Part shown: positions 9,912-19,816 of the stretch, in pieces
Numbering within the stretch: the first letter of the stretch is position 1
Layout of the letters: each line of letters opens with the position of its first letter
DNA from: Singulisphaera sp. GP187
Lineage (GTDB): Bacteria > Planctomycetota > Planctomycetia > Isosphaerales > Isosphaeraceae
Assembly (NCBI RefSeq): GCF_900129635.1
Contig: NZ_FSRB01000001.1
Coordinates: forward strand, 1,031,501 to 1,095,500
Reading direction: 5' to 3'
DNA: 64,000 nucleotides
Notes under the pieces: model-generated
Seen by the model: only the letters and a program-made list of their open reading frames with translations
The model's database searches: none
What the model was told of the DNA's origin: nothing
Made by a program: the position numbers and the translations under genes

Positions 9912-12680
9912 TCAGGCGAGCCGATTCGGGTTGGCCCCTTGGTTTTCACGTCGGAGCCGAGTGGCGAACACCAGGAGTCCGAGAATCAACGGGGGAAGCG
10001 GGGGCAGTGCGATCGCCACCGCGCGAACCTCGTTCTGCGTCCGGCGGATCTCCTGCTCGGTGTCTCCCTTGATCTCGAGGATCTTCTTCCGCTTCTGGTC
10101 GTCGATGTTGGCCTTGTCGACGTCGAGTCGGCGGTTGGCGATCTCCTGGAGTTGGAGGACCCGGATCTCCTTGGTCCGCTCATCCATGTCTTTGCTCGAA
10201 CGAACCGCCTCCACTTCCTTGTCGAGTCGCTTTTGAAGCTTGTCGAGCAGTTGCTTGGCCTCGTCCTCGGCCGCCTTGGTCTCGTTCTGGCGGATCTCGA
10301 TGAACGTCTTGTTCTTGGCTTCGAGCAGCGAGAGGGTGCGGTGCTCGGGACGACGCTTGCGGAGGTCGACGAACGCGTCGTCACCGGCAAGGACGTCGAC
10401 GCAGTTGAGCACGAAGGTCACGTTGTCGAGCTCGAGGTTCTCGGCCCGCTGCCTGCGGAGCATGAAGAACTGCTCGGAGATCACGTCGAGGTCAGCGATC
10501 GCGATCACGTCGATCGCGGCCGCTTTCTTCTCCGCCTCCTTGGTTTTCTCCTCCGCTTTATCCTTCTCCTTCGCCTTTTCAGGCTCAGCCGCGGGCTTCC
10601 CTTGGACGCGGGCGGCCAGGGTATACGCCAGGCCGGTGGGGAAGTGGGGCCGGTTCGGGTTGATCCCCGACGGACCCATGAAGCTCTGCTGCATCACTTC
10701 GCTGAACGGAAGTGTGCCGCCTGACTTGTTGGTGCGGAGCAAGGGGGTGAAGTCGAGTCCGGCTCCCCCGCGCTGACGGAGCAGGCCGGGGAAGAGCGTG
10801 ACCACTTCCTGTAAGCCGGAGCTGACCGCCTGGTCGGCATTGAACGCGTCCTCCGCGCCACTGTGCTTGCTCACGAAGACGACCTCGGGGGGCAGGTCGG
10901 CCAGGGCAGGGTGCGGGTTGTACGGGTTCCAGACAATCTCAGACGAGGGCCAATCGATCCCGACCAACTCGAGCAAGGGGCGCAAGTCCCCTTTCGGCTC
11001 CGGTGGCTGGCCACCGCCGAAAGGTCCACCCGCCGGAGCGCGAGGCACCTCGGGCGAAATCTGCGGATTCTCGTAGGGCAAGGGGTCAAGGAAAAGGAGC
11101 ACCGGCCCGCCTTGCTTGACGTAGGCCGTCAGGTTATCGATCTGCTTCTGGGTCAGCGAGGAGGGCTGGGCGACGAGCAGGACGTCCAGGTCCGTGGGCA
11201 GCGTGGCGTCGGGCGAGACCGAGCTGACGTTGTACTGCTTCTTGAGCTCGGTGACGATCGACCACTCGGGGCTCTGGCCCATCGAGCGGAAGTCGAAATT
11301 CCCCATCAGCTTGGCGTCGGTATTCAGGATGCCGACGTTCTTCCGGCCGCTTCGCGAGACGACGCGGAGCGAGCGGGTCAGCTCATACTCGACCGGCAAG
11401 CCACGATCGAAGAAGGGGATGATGACTTCTTCCAGCCCCGAGTTGAACGCCACCCCGAGGAAGACTTCGGTGGAGGTCTGGCGCGCTTCGTCGGCGGTCA
11501 TAACCCGGCGCGGCTCGATGCCGAAGCGTTTTTCGGCGTCGCGGGCCTGGGGCGAATAAAGCTCCGTCTCGACCAGGTTCAGGCGGACCTTGTCCCCCCC
11601 TTTGGCGGCAAACTCTTTGAGCAAGCCGATCATGTCGGCCTTGGTTTCCACGAACTCACGAGGGACTTCGGGGCTGTAATACGCCTGGATGAAGACGGGC
11701 CGATCCTTGGGGATCTGCTTGAGCGCGGCCAGGGTCTCGGGGGAGAGGGTGTGCAACCGGGCCGCGCTGGTGTCCGCCCGGACTCCCGCCCGCGCCACCA
11801 AGACGTTCAGGCTGGCCAGGGCCATGACGACCGCGACCACCCGAACCAGCGAATGGCCCCAGCGGCCGTTGCTCGCCTGACCGCCCGCCCAATGCCTTCG
11901 TCCCAGCAGGACCATGTTCACGTAAAGAAAGGCCGCGGCCAGCGAGACGAAGTAGAAGAGGCCGGCCAGGGGCACGACCCCCGTGCCGAAGTCGTGGAAC
12001 TGCGCGGGGACCGACAGGTCCTCGAACTGCCGGCGCAGGGTTCCCCCCAGGGGAGAGCCGAGCAGGCCAAGGAAGGCCGGGACCGCGCAGAAGACCGCGC
12101 CGAGGATGAACGCGACCGTGACGTTGGCCGAGAGGAGCGAGCCCACCATGCCCAACGCGATCAGCATCACCCCCATCAGCCAGTAGCCGAGGTAGGTCGC
12201 GAACATGATCCCCAGGTCGGGCGAGCCGAGCCACTTGAGGATCGCCACCTGGGTGAGTGAGAACGCCAGGGCCACCGTATAGATCCCGACGGCGGCGAGG
12301 TACTTGCCGAGCACCACGTCGACGTCATGAGCGGGGAGCGTGAATAAGAGCTCGTCGGTCCCCAGCCGCCGTTCCTCGGCCCACGTGTTCATCGTGATGG
12401 CCGGAATGAAGAACAGGAGCAGGTAGGGCATCCAGTCGTTCAAGGGGGCGAGATTGGCCAGGTTGTTCGTAAAGAACACCGGCTGCCAGAACGCGACCCA
12501 GGAGCTGACGAAGACGAACAAGGTAATAAAGACATAACCAGCCGGGTTGCTGAAATAGCTCAAAAAGTTCCGCTTGAAGATCGCTCGGATGACTGGCAAG
12601 CGGAACGGCGACGACCGGCGGACTCCCGGGTTCGCCCTCGGAGGGGTCGGCTTGGTTGAATTCTTATGGAGCGTGGTCAC
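9912..12680 (-). CDS. Fused ABC-2 permease and GldG-like auxiliary protein
   Basis: 922 residues. The first about 290 hold six or so membrane segments of an ABC-2 permease (RAIFKRNFLSYFSNPAGYVFITLF). A long outer region of GldG type follows (ABC_transp_aux: KNVGILNTDAKLMGNFDF..., GGPVLLFLDPLP), then a Lys/Glu-rich coiled coil (about 720-860) and a last membrane helix (LPPLPPLILGLLVFATRLR). The start codon is GTG with GGA upstream. In Bacteroidetes GldF and GldG are separate gliding proteins. Here they are one chain, and gliding itself should not be assumed. It is 72 bases from the ATPase gene upstream. Confidence 0.9.
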   Translation of the reverse strand: MTTLHKNSTKPTPPRANPGVRRSSPFRLPVIRAIFKRNFLSYFSNPAGYVFITLFVFVSSWVAFWQPVFFTNNLANLAPLNDWMPYLLLFFIPAITMNTWAEERRLGTDELLFTLPAHDVDVVLGKYLAAVGIYTVALAFSLTQVAILKWLGSPDLGIMFATYLGYWLMGVMLIALGMVGSLLSANVTVAFILGAVFCAVPAFLGLLGSPLGGTLRRQFEDLSVPAQFHDFGTGVVPLAGLFYFVSLAAAFLYVNMVLLGRRHWAGGQASNGRWGHSLVRVVAVVMALASLNVLVARAGVRADTSAARLHTLSPETLAALKQIPKDRPVFIQAYYSPEVPREFVETKADMIGLLKEFAAKGGDKVRLNLVETELYSPQARDAEKRFGIEPRRVMTADEARQTSTEVFLGVAFNSGLEEVIIPFFDRGLPVEYELTRSLRVVSRSGRKNVGILNTDAKLMGNFDFRSMGQSPEWSIVTELKKQYNVSSVSPDATLPTDLDVLLVAQPSSLTQKQIDNLTAYVKQGGPVLLFLDPLPYENPQISPEVPRAPAGGPFGGGQPPEPKGDLRPLLELVGIDWPSSEIVWNPYNPHPALADLPPEVVFVSKHSGAEDAFNADQAVSSGLQEVVTLFPGLLRQRGGAGLDFTPLLRTNKSGGTLPFSEVMQQSFMGPSGINPNRPHFPTGLAYTLAARVQGKPAAEPEKAKEKDKAEEKTKEAEKKAAAIDVIAIADLDVISEQFFMLRRQRAENLELDNVTFVLNCVDVLAGDDAFVDLRKRRPEHRTLSLLEAKNKTFIEIRQNETKAAEDEAKQLLDKLQKRLDKEVEAVRSSKDMDERTKEIRVLQLQEIANRRLDVDKANIDDQKRKKILEIKGDTEQEIRRTQNEVRAVAIALPPLPPLILGLLVFATRLRRENQGANPNRLA

Positions 12681-12751
12681 CGTATCGGTCCTGTTGTGCG
12701 GAATAGGCGGAATAAAGCGGAGAAGAAATCCTCGGGGTTGGCCTCAGTTCG

Positions 12752-13480
12752 TCAGACCGGCTGCGCGGTCAGACGATGGAACTGATCCTCGAGCGACTTA
12801 CCCTCGGCCCTCAATTCGGCCGGCTTGCCGTCGAAGACGATCTTGCCGTCGTGGATGAACAGGACGCGGTCCGCGACCGGCTCGACCTCCTGGAGGATGT
12901 GGGTCGACACGAGCACCGTTTTCGACTTGCCCAGTTCTCGGATCAGGGTTCGGACGCCGCGAATCTGGTTGGGGTCGAGCCCGCTGGTCGGCTCATCCAT
13001 GATCAGGACTTCGGGGTCGTGGACCATCGCCGCCGCCATCGAGACCCGCTGGCGGTATCCCTTCGAAAGCTTGCCGATGGGCTTGTGCGCCACCGACTCG
13101 AGCGAGCACTGAGCCAGGACCGACTCGATCCGGGTCCGGAGGTAGTTTCCGGACAGCCCGCGCGCCTGGCCGAAGAAGTCGAGCAGGCTTTGCGGGGTCA
13201 TGTCGGGATAGAGCGGGCCGTTTTCCGGCAGGTAGCCGATGTGCTGGGCCGCCTCGATCCGGTCCGCCTGGACGTCAATCCCGGCGATCCGGGCCGTCCC
13301 TCGGGTGGGGGCGACGAACCCGGTCAGAAGCCGCATCGTGGTTGTCTTGCCCGCCCCGTTGGGACCGAGGAACGCGACCACTTGTCCTCGAGGGATCGAG
13401 AACGTCACGTCACGGACGGCCAGGAACGTGCCATATTGCTTGGAAAGCCCGTGGGCTTCAATCATTAACGGAGTGGACAT
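12752..13480 (-). CDS. ABC transporter ATP-binding protein (GldA-like)
   Basis: 242 residues. Walker A is GPNGAGKTTT, the signature is LSKGYRQR (Lys replaces the usual Gly), and Walker B is VLIMDEPTSGLD. This is the DRI/ABC-2 type ATPase that drives the permease encoded just downstream. GAGGTAGCTGAGGC sits directly before ATG 13480. First gene of the ATPase, permease-GldG, DUF4340 cluster. Confidence 0.94.
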   Translation of the reverse strand: MSTPLMIEAHGLSKQYGTFLAVRDVTFSIPRGQVVAFLGPNGAGKTTTMRLLTGFVAPTRGTARIAGIDVQADRIEAAQHIGYLPENGPLYPDMTPQSLLDFFGQARGLSGNYLRTRIESVLAQCSLESVAHKPIGKLSKGYRQRVSMAAAMVHDPEVLIMDEPTSGLDPNQIRGVRTLIRELGKSKTVLVSTHILQEVEPVADRVLFIHDGKIVFDGKPAELRAEGKSLEDQFHRLTAQPV

Positions 13481-13865
13481 GCCTCAGCTACCTCTTCAAA
13501 CCACTCGTGGTTATTCCAGTGGAGCGACCCCGGGCGACCGAGTGTTGCGCTCGTCGCACGACGAAAACTGGGGCTTTTCACTTGCTCCACCTCCCGCGTT
13601 GGGCAGGGGGCGTCATTGGCCCTCATTATGCGCGGCTTGAGGGCGCGACGCAACCGGCACGACCCGTCCTGCTTCTCCCGGTTCGCTGACGTCGGTTGAT
13701 GCGTCAAGTCGGCACTTTTTTTTTCCGCGAAATGGTTGGACGCAGTCAGGGACGGTCGGTCTAATTCGTGACCTGGGATCAGATCGTTCTACGCAAACGA
13801 GGGTTCCAAGGTTCGTGGGACGCGTCCTCGTTCTTCCGGATCAGGCTCTTTTGAGGACGGATCGA
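13481..13865. other. Divergent intergenic region
   Basis: 385 bases between the leftward ABC cluster and the rightward oxidoreductase. Both promoters should lie here. No convincing gene, RNA or repeat is visible. Confidence 0.5.
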
Positions 13866-14903
13866 ATGCGTCTCTCGTCCCCGCTGCGTGGCGGCCTGAT
13901 CGGCTGCGGCTATGTGTCGCAGTATCATCTCGAGGCTTGGAAGACCGTCCCCAACGCGCGGATCGTGGCGCTCTGCGACCGCGATCCCGAACGTCTCGAA
14001 CGCGCGGGGCGAATCCTCCCGGGTCAGGCCTACCGTGATGCGGCCGAGTTGCTGAGCCACGAGCACCTCGACTTCGTCGAACTCTGCACCGGGCCCGAGT
14101 CGCACCGCGAGCTGGTCGCGCTCGCGGCCCGCCACGGAGTCCATGTCCTCTGTCAAAAGCCCTCGGCGGCCGTTCGCTCGGACCTGCAAGCGATGATCGC
14201 GTCCTGCGCTGCGGGATCGGTTCGTCTGATGATCCACGAGAACTGGCGGTTCCGCCCGTGGTATCGCACGCTCAAACGCGAGCTCGAGTCCGGCACGATC
14301 GGTCGGCCGATCCGCCTCCGGCTGGCGCACCGCGACACCCGCGCCTTGCGTCCCGATGGGTTTCGCGATCAACCCTACTTCGCGACGATGCCGCGTTTGA
14401 TCCTCATCGAAATGGGTTGCCACCTGGTCGACACCGCCCGCTACCTGCTGGGCGAGGTCGAAACCGTGTCGGCGACCGTGGGCCGATTTGGTGCGGGCCA
14501 CATCGGCGAAGATCTTGCGACTCTCTCCCTCGGTTTTGCCAGCGGCGCGATCGGCCTTCTCGACATGACCTGGTGTGCGCCTCCCGACGTGGCACGCCCG
14601 GAGTGGGCCCTCAATGAAACGGCCGTTGAGGGGAGCGAGGGCCTTTTGAAGCTTCAGACCGACGGCTCGCTCCTGCGGATCGGCCTCGACGGCACGACCG
14701 AGCAGAGGCTTGTTCCGTTGAAGTCGGACGACCGCGTCTACGTCGACGGTTACGCCCAGACTCAAGACCACTTCATCGAAGGCCTGCTCCAAGACACGCC
14801 CCACGAGACCAGCGGCACCGACAACCTGAAAACCATGGACATTATCTGGGCCGGCTATTCCTCGGCCGAGGAGGGCCGGTTGGTCCGACTCCGGGGCGAC
14901 TGA
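13866..14903 (+). CDS. Gfo/Idh/MocA family oxidoreductase
   Basis: 345 residues. An N-terminal NAD(P)-binding Rossmann motif GGLIGCGYVSQYH lies at about residues 8-20, with the family's conserved Lys in CQKPSA near residue 98 (usually EKP). The C-terminal alpha/beta substrate domain follows, with EMGCHLVDTARYLLGE. The family acts on sugars or inositols in the cytoplasm; the substrate is unknown. ATG 13866 with GAGG 9 bases upstream is preferred to the longer frame opening at 13815. The gene stands alone. Confidence 0.92.
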   Translation: MRLSSPLRGGLIGCGYVSQYHLEAWKTVPNARIVALCDRDPERLERAGRILPGQAYRDAAELLSHEHLDFVELCTGPESHRELVALAARHGVHVLCQKPSAAVRSDLQAMIASCAAGSVRLMIHENWRFRPWYRTLKRELESGTIGRPIRLRLAHRDTRALRPDGFRDQPYFATMPRLILIEMGCHLVDTARYLLGEVETVSATVGRFGAGHIGEDLATLSLGFASGAIGLLDMTWCAPPDVARPEWALNETAVEGSEGLLKLQTDGSLLRIGLDGTTEQRLVPLKSDDRVYVDGYAQTQDHFIEGLLQDTPHETSGTDNLKTMDIIWAGYSSAEEGRLVRLRGD

Positions 14904-15029
14904 AGTGAATCTGTGCGGGTTATTCAGGCCTGATTCATCGAAAACCAGATTTTATCGTGTTTTGGGATTTCTCCCGGCCGCCGACCTCGTTAGTATATCT
15001 CGTGTCGGCCATGGAGCCGAATGAGAGAC

Positions 15030-15103
<74 letters not shown>

Positions 15104-15110
15104 TTGAAGC

Positions 15111-15141
15111 AAAAACCCCTGGTAGAACCCAGGGGTTTTTT
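15111..15141 (+). terminator. Intrinsic terminator of tRNA-Arg
   Basis: The stem CCCCTGG / CCCAGGGG with a 4-5 base loop is followed by TTTTTT and preceded by AAAAA, so it can act on both strands. It closes the single-gene tRNA-Arg transcript. Confidence 0.9.
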
Positions 15142-15712
15142 GTTGGGCCGAGGTTCTTAAAACCGACGTCCTTAAAACCTGCCGCCATTCCTTGGGGGCA
15201 CGTCGGCGAATTCCTCATTCGTAGGTGGCTTTCGCTGTGGACGGGAACGCGGTGGTCTCACCCGAAGCCCGACGCCCAATCTCGTACCACAGTCGGTGGT
15301 TCAATCGAATCGGCGTCGCCACTTGGCGTTTGCGACCGGAAGCACCGCCTCGAGACTACGCAACTCACCGAGTCGCACGTCCGGCCTGTGCATGGCCGCT
15401 CCGGAGATGATCCGCCTGGGCTGATCCAGCGGGTCGGGCTTGGGAGTCAGGTCCATGGTGAGCGTCTTCGGCGAGCACCTGACGGGATCACCTCCGATCG
15501 GTTCGCCACCGGCCCTGATTCGTCCCGGTCTGTGATGGGGTTGCGTTGCGTGGTCGATTGGGGCGATTTCATCACGTTTCTCGTGTCTCGGTCTGGCCTC
15601 TTTGCACGCGGTGCTCTATGTTGGCATGCGTCATTGAGTTTTATGTACCGCATCGGGCGGTCTCGTTGTCGCTCGCCCCTTGATGTCGGTACGTCAGCGA
15701 TAGGGGAAGACT
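15142..15712. other. Gene-free stretch
   Basis: About 570 bases between the tRNA terminator and the next gene. Short frames here have no ribosome sites or family-like sequence. Promoter for the next gene expected near the right end. Confidence 0.45.
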
Positions 15713-16372
15713 ATGGAATCGCAGATCTGGTCGAAGACTCAGGAAAAGTGGGCCTTCATCCTCGTTCTCCGGGGCCACGAGGTCCACTGTTTGAAGGTTA
15801 CGGGGATATCGCTGACGATTAAACGCAAAGTCCAGGGCGTGCTTGAAGCGCTGCAGCAGGGCAAGGCCCCGGCGGAAGTGGGGGCCAAGTCGGTTCAGAC
15901 CCTCGACGCCCGGACGATCGGCAAGGCCGAAGTGAGCCCGGGCAACGGCTCTCTGACCCTCCACGGCGAGGCGGACGGCTCCAAGCCGCTGAAATTCTCG
16001 TCGGCCGATGACAATGCCGATGAGATTCTGCGCGCGATCCTGGCACAGTCCGGCCGAACCTACCAGCCGGCCCAGGAGGAGATCGGGGTGGTCGAGGCCG
16101 TACTCCCGCTCGCGATCTTCGGTGCCCTGGCCGGGTTGTTCTGGGCGGGGGTCTACCAGGCCGCGGGCAAGATGGCGGCAGGCGAGGTGGTCGAAGTCAC
16201 GGGATACCGGCGCCGCGGCATGCAGCAGATGCTGATCAAGGTGGCCGAGATTCTGGGCACCGGCGGCACGATCGCGGTCGGTGTGGTGCTGCTCGTCTTG
16301 ATCGTCGGCTGGGCCGTGCAGCGGATCATCCACCGGCCCGAACGCACCGTCTGGCTGCCCGAGAAGGCCTGA
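15713..16372 (+). CDS. Two-helix membrane protein of unknown function
   Basis: 219 residues, not recognised. The first 120 are soluble and mixed (SQIWSKTQEKWAFILVLRG, later SGRTYQPAQEEIG). Two strong membrane helices follow (VVEAVLPLAIFGALAGLFWAG and GTGGTIAVGVVLLVLIVGWAV) with a short basic loop containing GYRRRGMQQ. The ending HRPERTVWLPEKA is cytoplasmic if the two helices form a hairpin. AGGGGAAG precedes ATG 15713. It stands alone and the neighbours give no hint. Confidence 0.75.
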   Translation: MESQIWSKTQEKWAFILVLRGHEVHCLKVTGISLTIKRKVQGVLEALQQGKAPAEVGAKSVQTLDARTIGKAEVSPGNGSLTLHGEADGSKPLKFSSADDNADEILRAILAQSGRTYQPAQEEIGVVEAVLPLAIFGALAGLFWAGVYQAAGKMAAGEVVEVTGYRRRGMQQMLIKVAEILGTGGTIAVGVVLLVLIVGWAVQRIIHRPERTVWLPEKA

Positions 16373-16437
16373 CAGCGATCCCGTCCTGAGCGCCTACAAC
16401 CCACCCGTCGCCCCTTGTCCAGTCGATCGTTCTGATC

Positions 16438-16531
16438 CGAACGCGCTCGCTTCGGTGGGGCCGGGGTCTCCGGCCCCGGACGTCGGGCCGTTGCACCAGG
16501 GTCGGAGGCCGCAGCTCCACCGAGCGAGCGC
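16438..16531. repeat. Nested inverted repeat between genes
   Basis: An outer pair (CGCTCGCTTCGGTGG near 16442 and CCACCGAGCGAGCG near 16518) encloses a perfect inner hairpin GGGGCCGG-GGTCT-CCGGCCCC at about 16456-16476. It lies between the unknown membrane protein and deformylase. There is no U tract, so it looks like a dispersed palindrome more than a terminator. Confidence 0.6.
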
Positions 16532-16662
16532 ACAGGAGGTCGAGACTCCAGCCTCCTTGATCTGAGCGGCCCGAGGGAAAACCGCTCTATCATTGGGAGT
16601 AAGGTCCGTCGCGTCCGACGCACCGAACCGATCCCCATGCGCTGTTCGGAGCACTCTTCTCA

Positions 16663-17196
16663 ATGTCGATTCTTCGTCAGATCGCCCAACTCGGTCACCC
16701 GGTTCTGTGGTCGTCCGCCGCGCCGATCGAATTCCCGCTCACGCCCGATTTGCGGGTCCTCGCCGAGGATATGCTCGCGACACTCCGGGAAGCCAACGGT
16801 GTCGGAATCGCCGCGCCTCAAGTCTATGAACCACTGGCGATCTTCATCGTCGCGTCGCGTCCCAACCCGCGCTATCCCGATGCCCCGGTCATGGAGCCGG
16901 AGATCGTCATCAACCCCGAGATCGTCGGACGATCGGAGGAGCTGGTCAAGGGCTGGGAAGGCTGCCTGAGTATCCCCGGGATTCGCGGTTTCGTGCCACG
17001 GCACCGATGGATCAGGACCCGCTACCGAACGCTCGAAGGCAACGAGGTCGAACGCGAGTTTAGCGAATTCGTCGCTCGCGTTTTCCAGCATGAGGACGAC
17101 CACCTCCACGGGATCGTCTTCTTGGACCGCCTCGAGAGCATGCGCGACGTCGTCGCCGAGAGCGAATATCAAAAGCAGGTTGTGGGCCGGGGCTGA
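16663..17196 (+). CDS. def: Peptide deformylase
   Basis: 177 residues. It removes the formyl group from the N-terminal methionine of new proteins. All three metal-site motifs are present: GVGIAAPQ near 46-53, EGCLS near 100, and QHEDDH near 143, which holds the HExxH residues. The ribosome site is weak (GGAG 11 bases before ATG). Methionyl-tRNA formyltransferase is not adjacent. Confidence 0.96.
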   Translation: MSILRQIAQLGHPVLWSSAAPIEFPLTPDLRVLAEDMLATLREANGVGIAAPQVYEPLAIFIVASRPNPRYPDAPVMEPEIVINPEIVGRSEELVKGWEGCLSIPGIRGFVPRHRWIRTRYRTLEGNEVEREFSEFVARVFQHEDDHLHGIVFLDRLESMRDVVAESEYQKQVVGRG

Positions 17197-17225
17197 GTCC
17201 ACGAGGGCTCGAAATAGCGACTGTG

Positions 17226-17930
17226 TCAGGATTGTCCGGGCGGCTTTTGAGCGATCCCCGCCGCCACGATCCGAGCGATGACGATGGCGAGATAGACTTG
17301 CGCTGTGAACGCTTCCAGGTTGGCCGCCATGATGGCCAAGCCCGTCGATGGGGCCAGATCGCCAAAGCCCGTCGAGGTCAGGGTCGAGTCGCTCAAGATC
17401 AGCAGACGCGCGAACCCGTCGCGACGTGTAAAGTTGTCAGTCCATACGATCGTGGACCCCTGATGCGACTGGAACGAGCCAGGCAGGGAGATCTCGAGGA
17501 ACATGAACAGGTAGGTCCAGATCAGGCCCAGGAGCAAGTACACGCAAAGGGCCGCTTGCATGGTTTCCAAGCTCACTTGATCACTTTCAAGGACGACTTC
17601 GATTACCGAAAAGGTGACGTAGGTCAGAGTGACCAGCCAGATGGCGACTTGCAGGAAGAGGAGCCACCGGGCTTCATCAATGCTGCTCAGCCGGCCGACC
17701 AGGATGTCGAGACCTGTCAAAGTTGAGCCCAGGACCAACGACCGCCTGCCGGGGCGGGACGCGTAGAGGATGGCTACGAGGAGGCCACTCGTGAGGATCG
17801 CGAGCACGAGTGTCCAGGTTCGATTCTCGACGATCAAAGGCGCCGAGAACTTTAAAGCGATGAGGGCGAGCAACAAGTAACCAAACTTTCCGCCGGCCGC
17901 CTGCAAAAGCTTTGATTTCGTACGGACCAT
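17226..17930 (-). CDS. Potassium-channel-like membrane protein (ion channel family)
   Basis: 234 residues. Several hydrophobic helices precede a pore-loop segment LILSDSTLTSTGFGDLAP, which matches the potassium selectivity filter with STGFGD in place of TVGYGD, followed by a last helix (NLEAFTAQVYLAIVIARIVA). It probably has a four- to six-helix layout with no voltage-sensor arginines that I can see and no cytosolic RCK domain. I chose ATG 17930 because GAGGGGGG lies 5 bases before it; the frame is open much further up but that part is not protein-like. It converges on def, 30 bases away. Confidence 0.83.
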   Translation of the reverse strand: MVRTKSKLLQAAGGKFGYLLLALIALKFSAPLIVENRTWTLVLAILTSGLLVAILYASRPGRRSLVLGSTLTGLDILVGRLSSIDEARWLLFLQVAIWLVTLTYVTFSVIEVVLESDQVSLETMQAALCVYLLLGLIWTYLFMFLEISLPGSFQSHQGSTIVWTDNFTRRDGFARLLILSDSTLTSTGFGDLAPSTGLAIMAANLEAFTAQVYLAIVIARIVAAGIAQKPPGQS

Positions 17931-18599
17931 TCCGACCCCCCTCGCGTCAGTTCCATCGTTCCGGTGCTTTGGACCCGGCGAGCCGGGCCAAGAAGTAAAT
18001 CGTCTTGGCGTGATTTGGGGGGGCCTGGCCTCCCGCTTCGCTCGATACTGCTGCGGAGCCGTTGGAGAGACGAATGGGATGTGGATCTCACTCGCGGCTC
18101 CCTGGGTTGTCATGTCAACCGAGCGGACATGAACGCTGGAGATTCTACCGACCCGTCGAGTACAGAGACACCTCTCGACCGAGTGAGAATCGTTTCGCCG
18201 GTTCCTCGTCGGTGATTGGGGTGTCGTTGCCTTGCTGGGTGGGTCCGCCCTCCCTTTGTTCGAGGCGAGGGCCGGTGGGATGCCGATGACTTTCGGACCT
18301 CGGGCGGATAGAGTCAGGGCGTGGGGGATTCCTCGCAAGGGCTCAGGGAACAAGGAGATACCGCCCGTTCACGCTTGCGGGCTTCGTGACTCGGGTTGCC
18401 GCTCTGACCGACGAGTCTCCCGGCTTTCACTTTTCCCTCGATCTTGGCACACTGCTTGGCGATTTGGCTTCGAGGCGAATGCCGTCATTTGATCGCTGAG
18501 CGTCTTGGGCCTTGCTCTTGTCGAATCCGTAAGATTTGACATGATTGCGAGGATCATTTTCTGGGATTACGGCTCTCGCAATCGACCAAGGAGGTAAAG
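17931..18599. other. Divergent intergenic region
   Basis: About 670 bases between the channel gene and the next rightward gene. I see no recognised gene or RNA. The last 60 bases carry AT-richer sequence and an AGGAGGTAAAG ribosome site for the next gene. Confidence 0.45.
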
Positions 18600-19193
18600 A
18601 TGCGACGTCCAACGATGTTGGCGGCGTTCCTGGGATTGGGGCTGGTGGGCGGAATCGCGGTTATGGCCCAGAGACCCGCCGTAAGGCACGTGAGTCCCCC
18701 CATGGCGATCGCCTCGGCACCCGTCGCTCTACCGGCAGAACTCCAACCGGCACGGACGTCTGCGCCGCTCCCGCTGCCGGAAATTGAGCCGGCTCCGGCG
18801 TTCCTCACAGCGGAGCAGACGCTACCACAACCCCAGGGAGATCTGGCCCAAGCGACTGAGCCTGCTCCGAGCGAAAGGAAAGCGGACGACCCGATGGACG
18901 CCCTGAAAGCGTTCCATGAGCAGAGTCGTAAGAAGGCTCAAGACCAAATCAAGTCGCTGACCGAAGAGGCCGAGGCGTTGCGCTCGCGACTCCAAAGAGT
19001 TGAGGCCGCGCTCGAGGGCTGGAAGGCGGTCGGCGTCGCGTTGGAGCAGGAGCCGGGCGAGCGGCCCGTCCCGTCCGTCCGAAAAGGTTTCTGGAAGAGC
19101 GAGGAGGAAATCCCGACGGACCTGACCCCCGCGCCGATCGAGCAAGCCCCGGTGGCCAGTCCTAACCCGGTCGAGTCCAGTCCCGCCAAATAG
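18600..19193 (+). CDS. Exported Pro/Ala-rich coiled-coil protein, unknown
   Basis: 197 residues, not recognised. An N-terminal membrane or signal segment (MLAAFLGLGLVGGIAVMAQ) is followed by a Pro/Ala/Glu-rich linker, then a coiled coil at about 100-145 (KKAQDQIKSLTEEAEALRSR), and a Pro-rich C-terminus. The ribosome site AGGAGGTAAAG is near ideal, which supports real expression. Probably anchored facing the periplasm. No family or partner is evident. Confidence 0.75.
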   Translation: MRRPTMLAAFLGLGLVGGIAVMAQRPAVRHVSPPMAIASAPVALPAELQPARTSAPLPLPEIEPAPAFLTAEQTLPQPQGDLAQATEPAPSERKADDPMDALKAFHEQSRKKAQDQIKSLTEEAEALRSRLQRVEAALEGWKAVGVALEQEPGERPVPSVRKGFWKSEEEIPTDLTPAPIEQAPVASPNPVESSPAK

Positions 19194-19542
19194 GTCCTGG
19201 TTCTCCTCCGCATGATCGGGGACGCAGTCGTCGTCGCGATTACCGGGGGAGACGTTCACGCCGGGATCAGTGAAAGAGAGCCATGACGCAAGAATGCTTA
19301 CCGTGTTCGTGGCACGCGGCTCTTGCGCTGCGAGACCGGTGGCCGTTGAGTCGGAGGTAAGCCAGCCGAGGGGAGACCGCGGGGCTTGAACATGCTCAAG
19401 CCCGTTGCGATCATTCATGTGGTGAAATAGCAAAAGTGGCCGCGTGACGCGTGCGAATGGCGGAAAACTGTCGAAGCTTGTCGTGGCATCAAGCGGTGGG
19501 AAGGTGCGAAAACGAATGAGTTGGAGGGCGCGTGCCTCGGTC
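19194..19542. other. Convergent intergenic region
   Basis: About 350 bases between convergent genes. I see no gene, hairpin terminator or known repeat. Confidence 0.4.
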
Positions 19543-19728
19543 TCAGAGGGACGTACGGGGGAACAACGCTTTCAGTTTCCCGGCCTTCACGGTCTTGTCC
19601 ACTCCCTCTTTGCGGATCATATCGCTGGCGAGGACGCCGCCCGTTGAGGCGAGTTCCTTGAGTTTCTGGGACGTGAAGGGACCAAAGCTCTTCGCACCGA
19701 CTCGGGAGATGAACCATTGGGAAGCCAT
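19543..19728 (-). CDS. Small GYF_2-like domain protein
   Basis: 61 residues. WFISRVGAKSFGPFTSQKL matches the start of the GYF_2 fold (W...GPF/Y...L..L...G), and the rest covers one domain. AGGAG lies 7 bases before ATG 19728. The fold is a peptide-binding or structural module common in planctomycetes, usually joined to membrane segments; here it is alone and soluble. Function unknown. Confidence 0.8.
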   Translation of the reverse strand: MASQWFISRVGAKSFGPFTSQKLKELASTGGVLASDMIRKEGVDKTVKAGKLKALFPRTSL

Positions 19729-19816
19729 TGAGAACTCCTGCGCCTCAGAAATTGATGGTATCCTGAAAGACCATAAATCAACATACCAAAGGTCTTGACT
19801 TTTTTCAAGGGCCTGG

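Noticed and set aside
8229..12260. Two long rightward frames opposite the DUF4340 and GldG-like genes
   Set aside because: High-GC antisense frames; the leftward frames show membrane segments and known domains.
9912..13480. Gliding motility locus
   Set aside because: Only the GldA/F/G-like transporter part is present; no other gliding genes, and such transporters occur widely in non-gliding bacteria.
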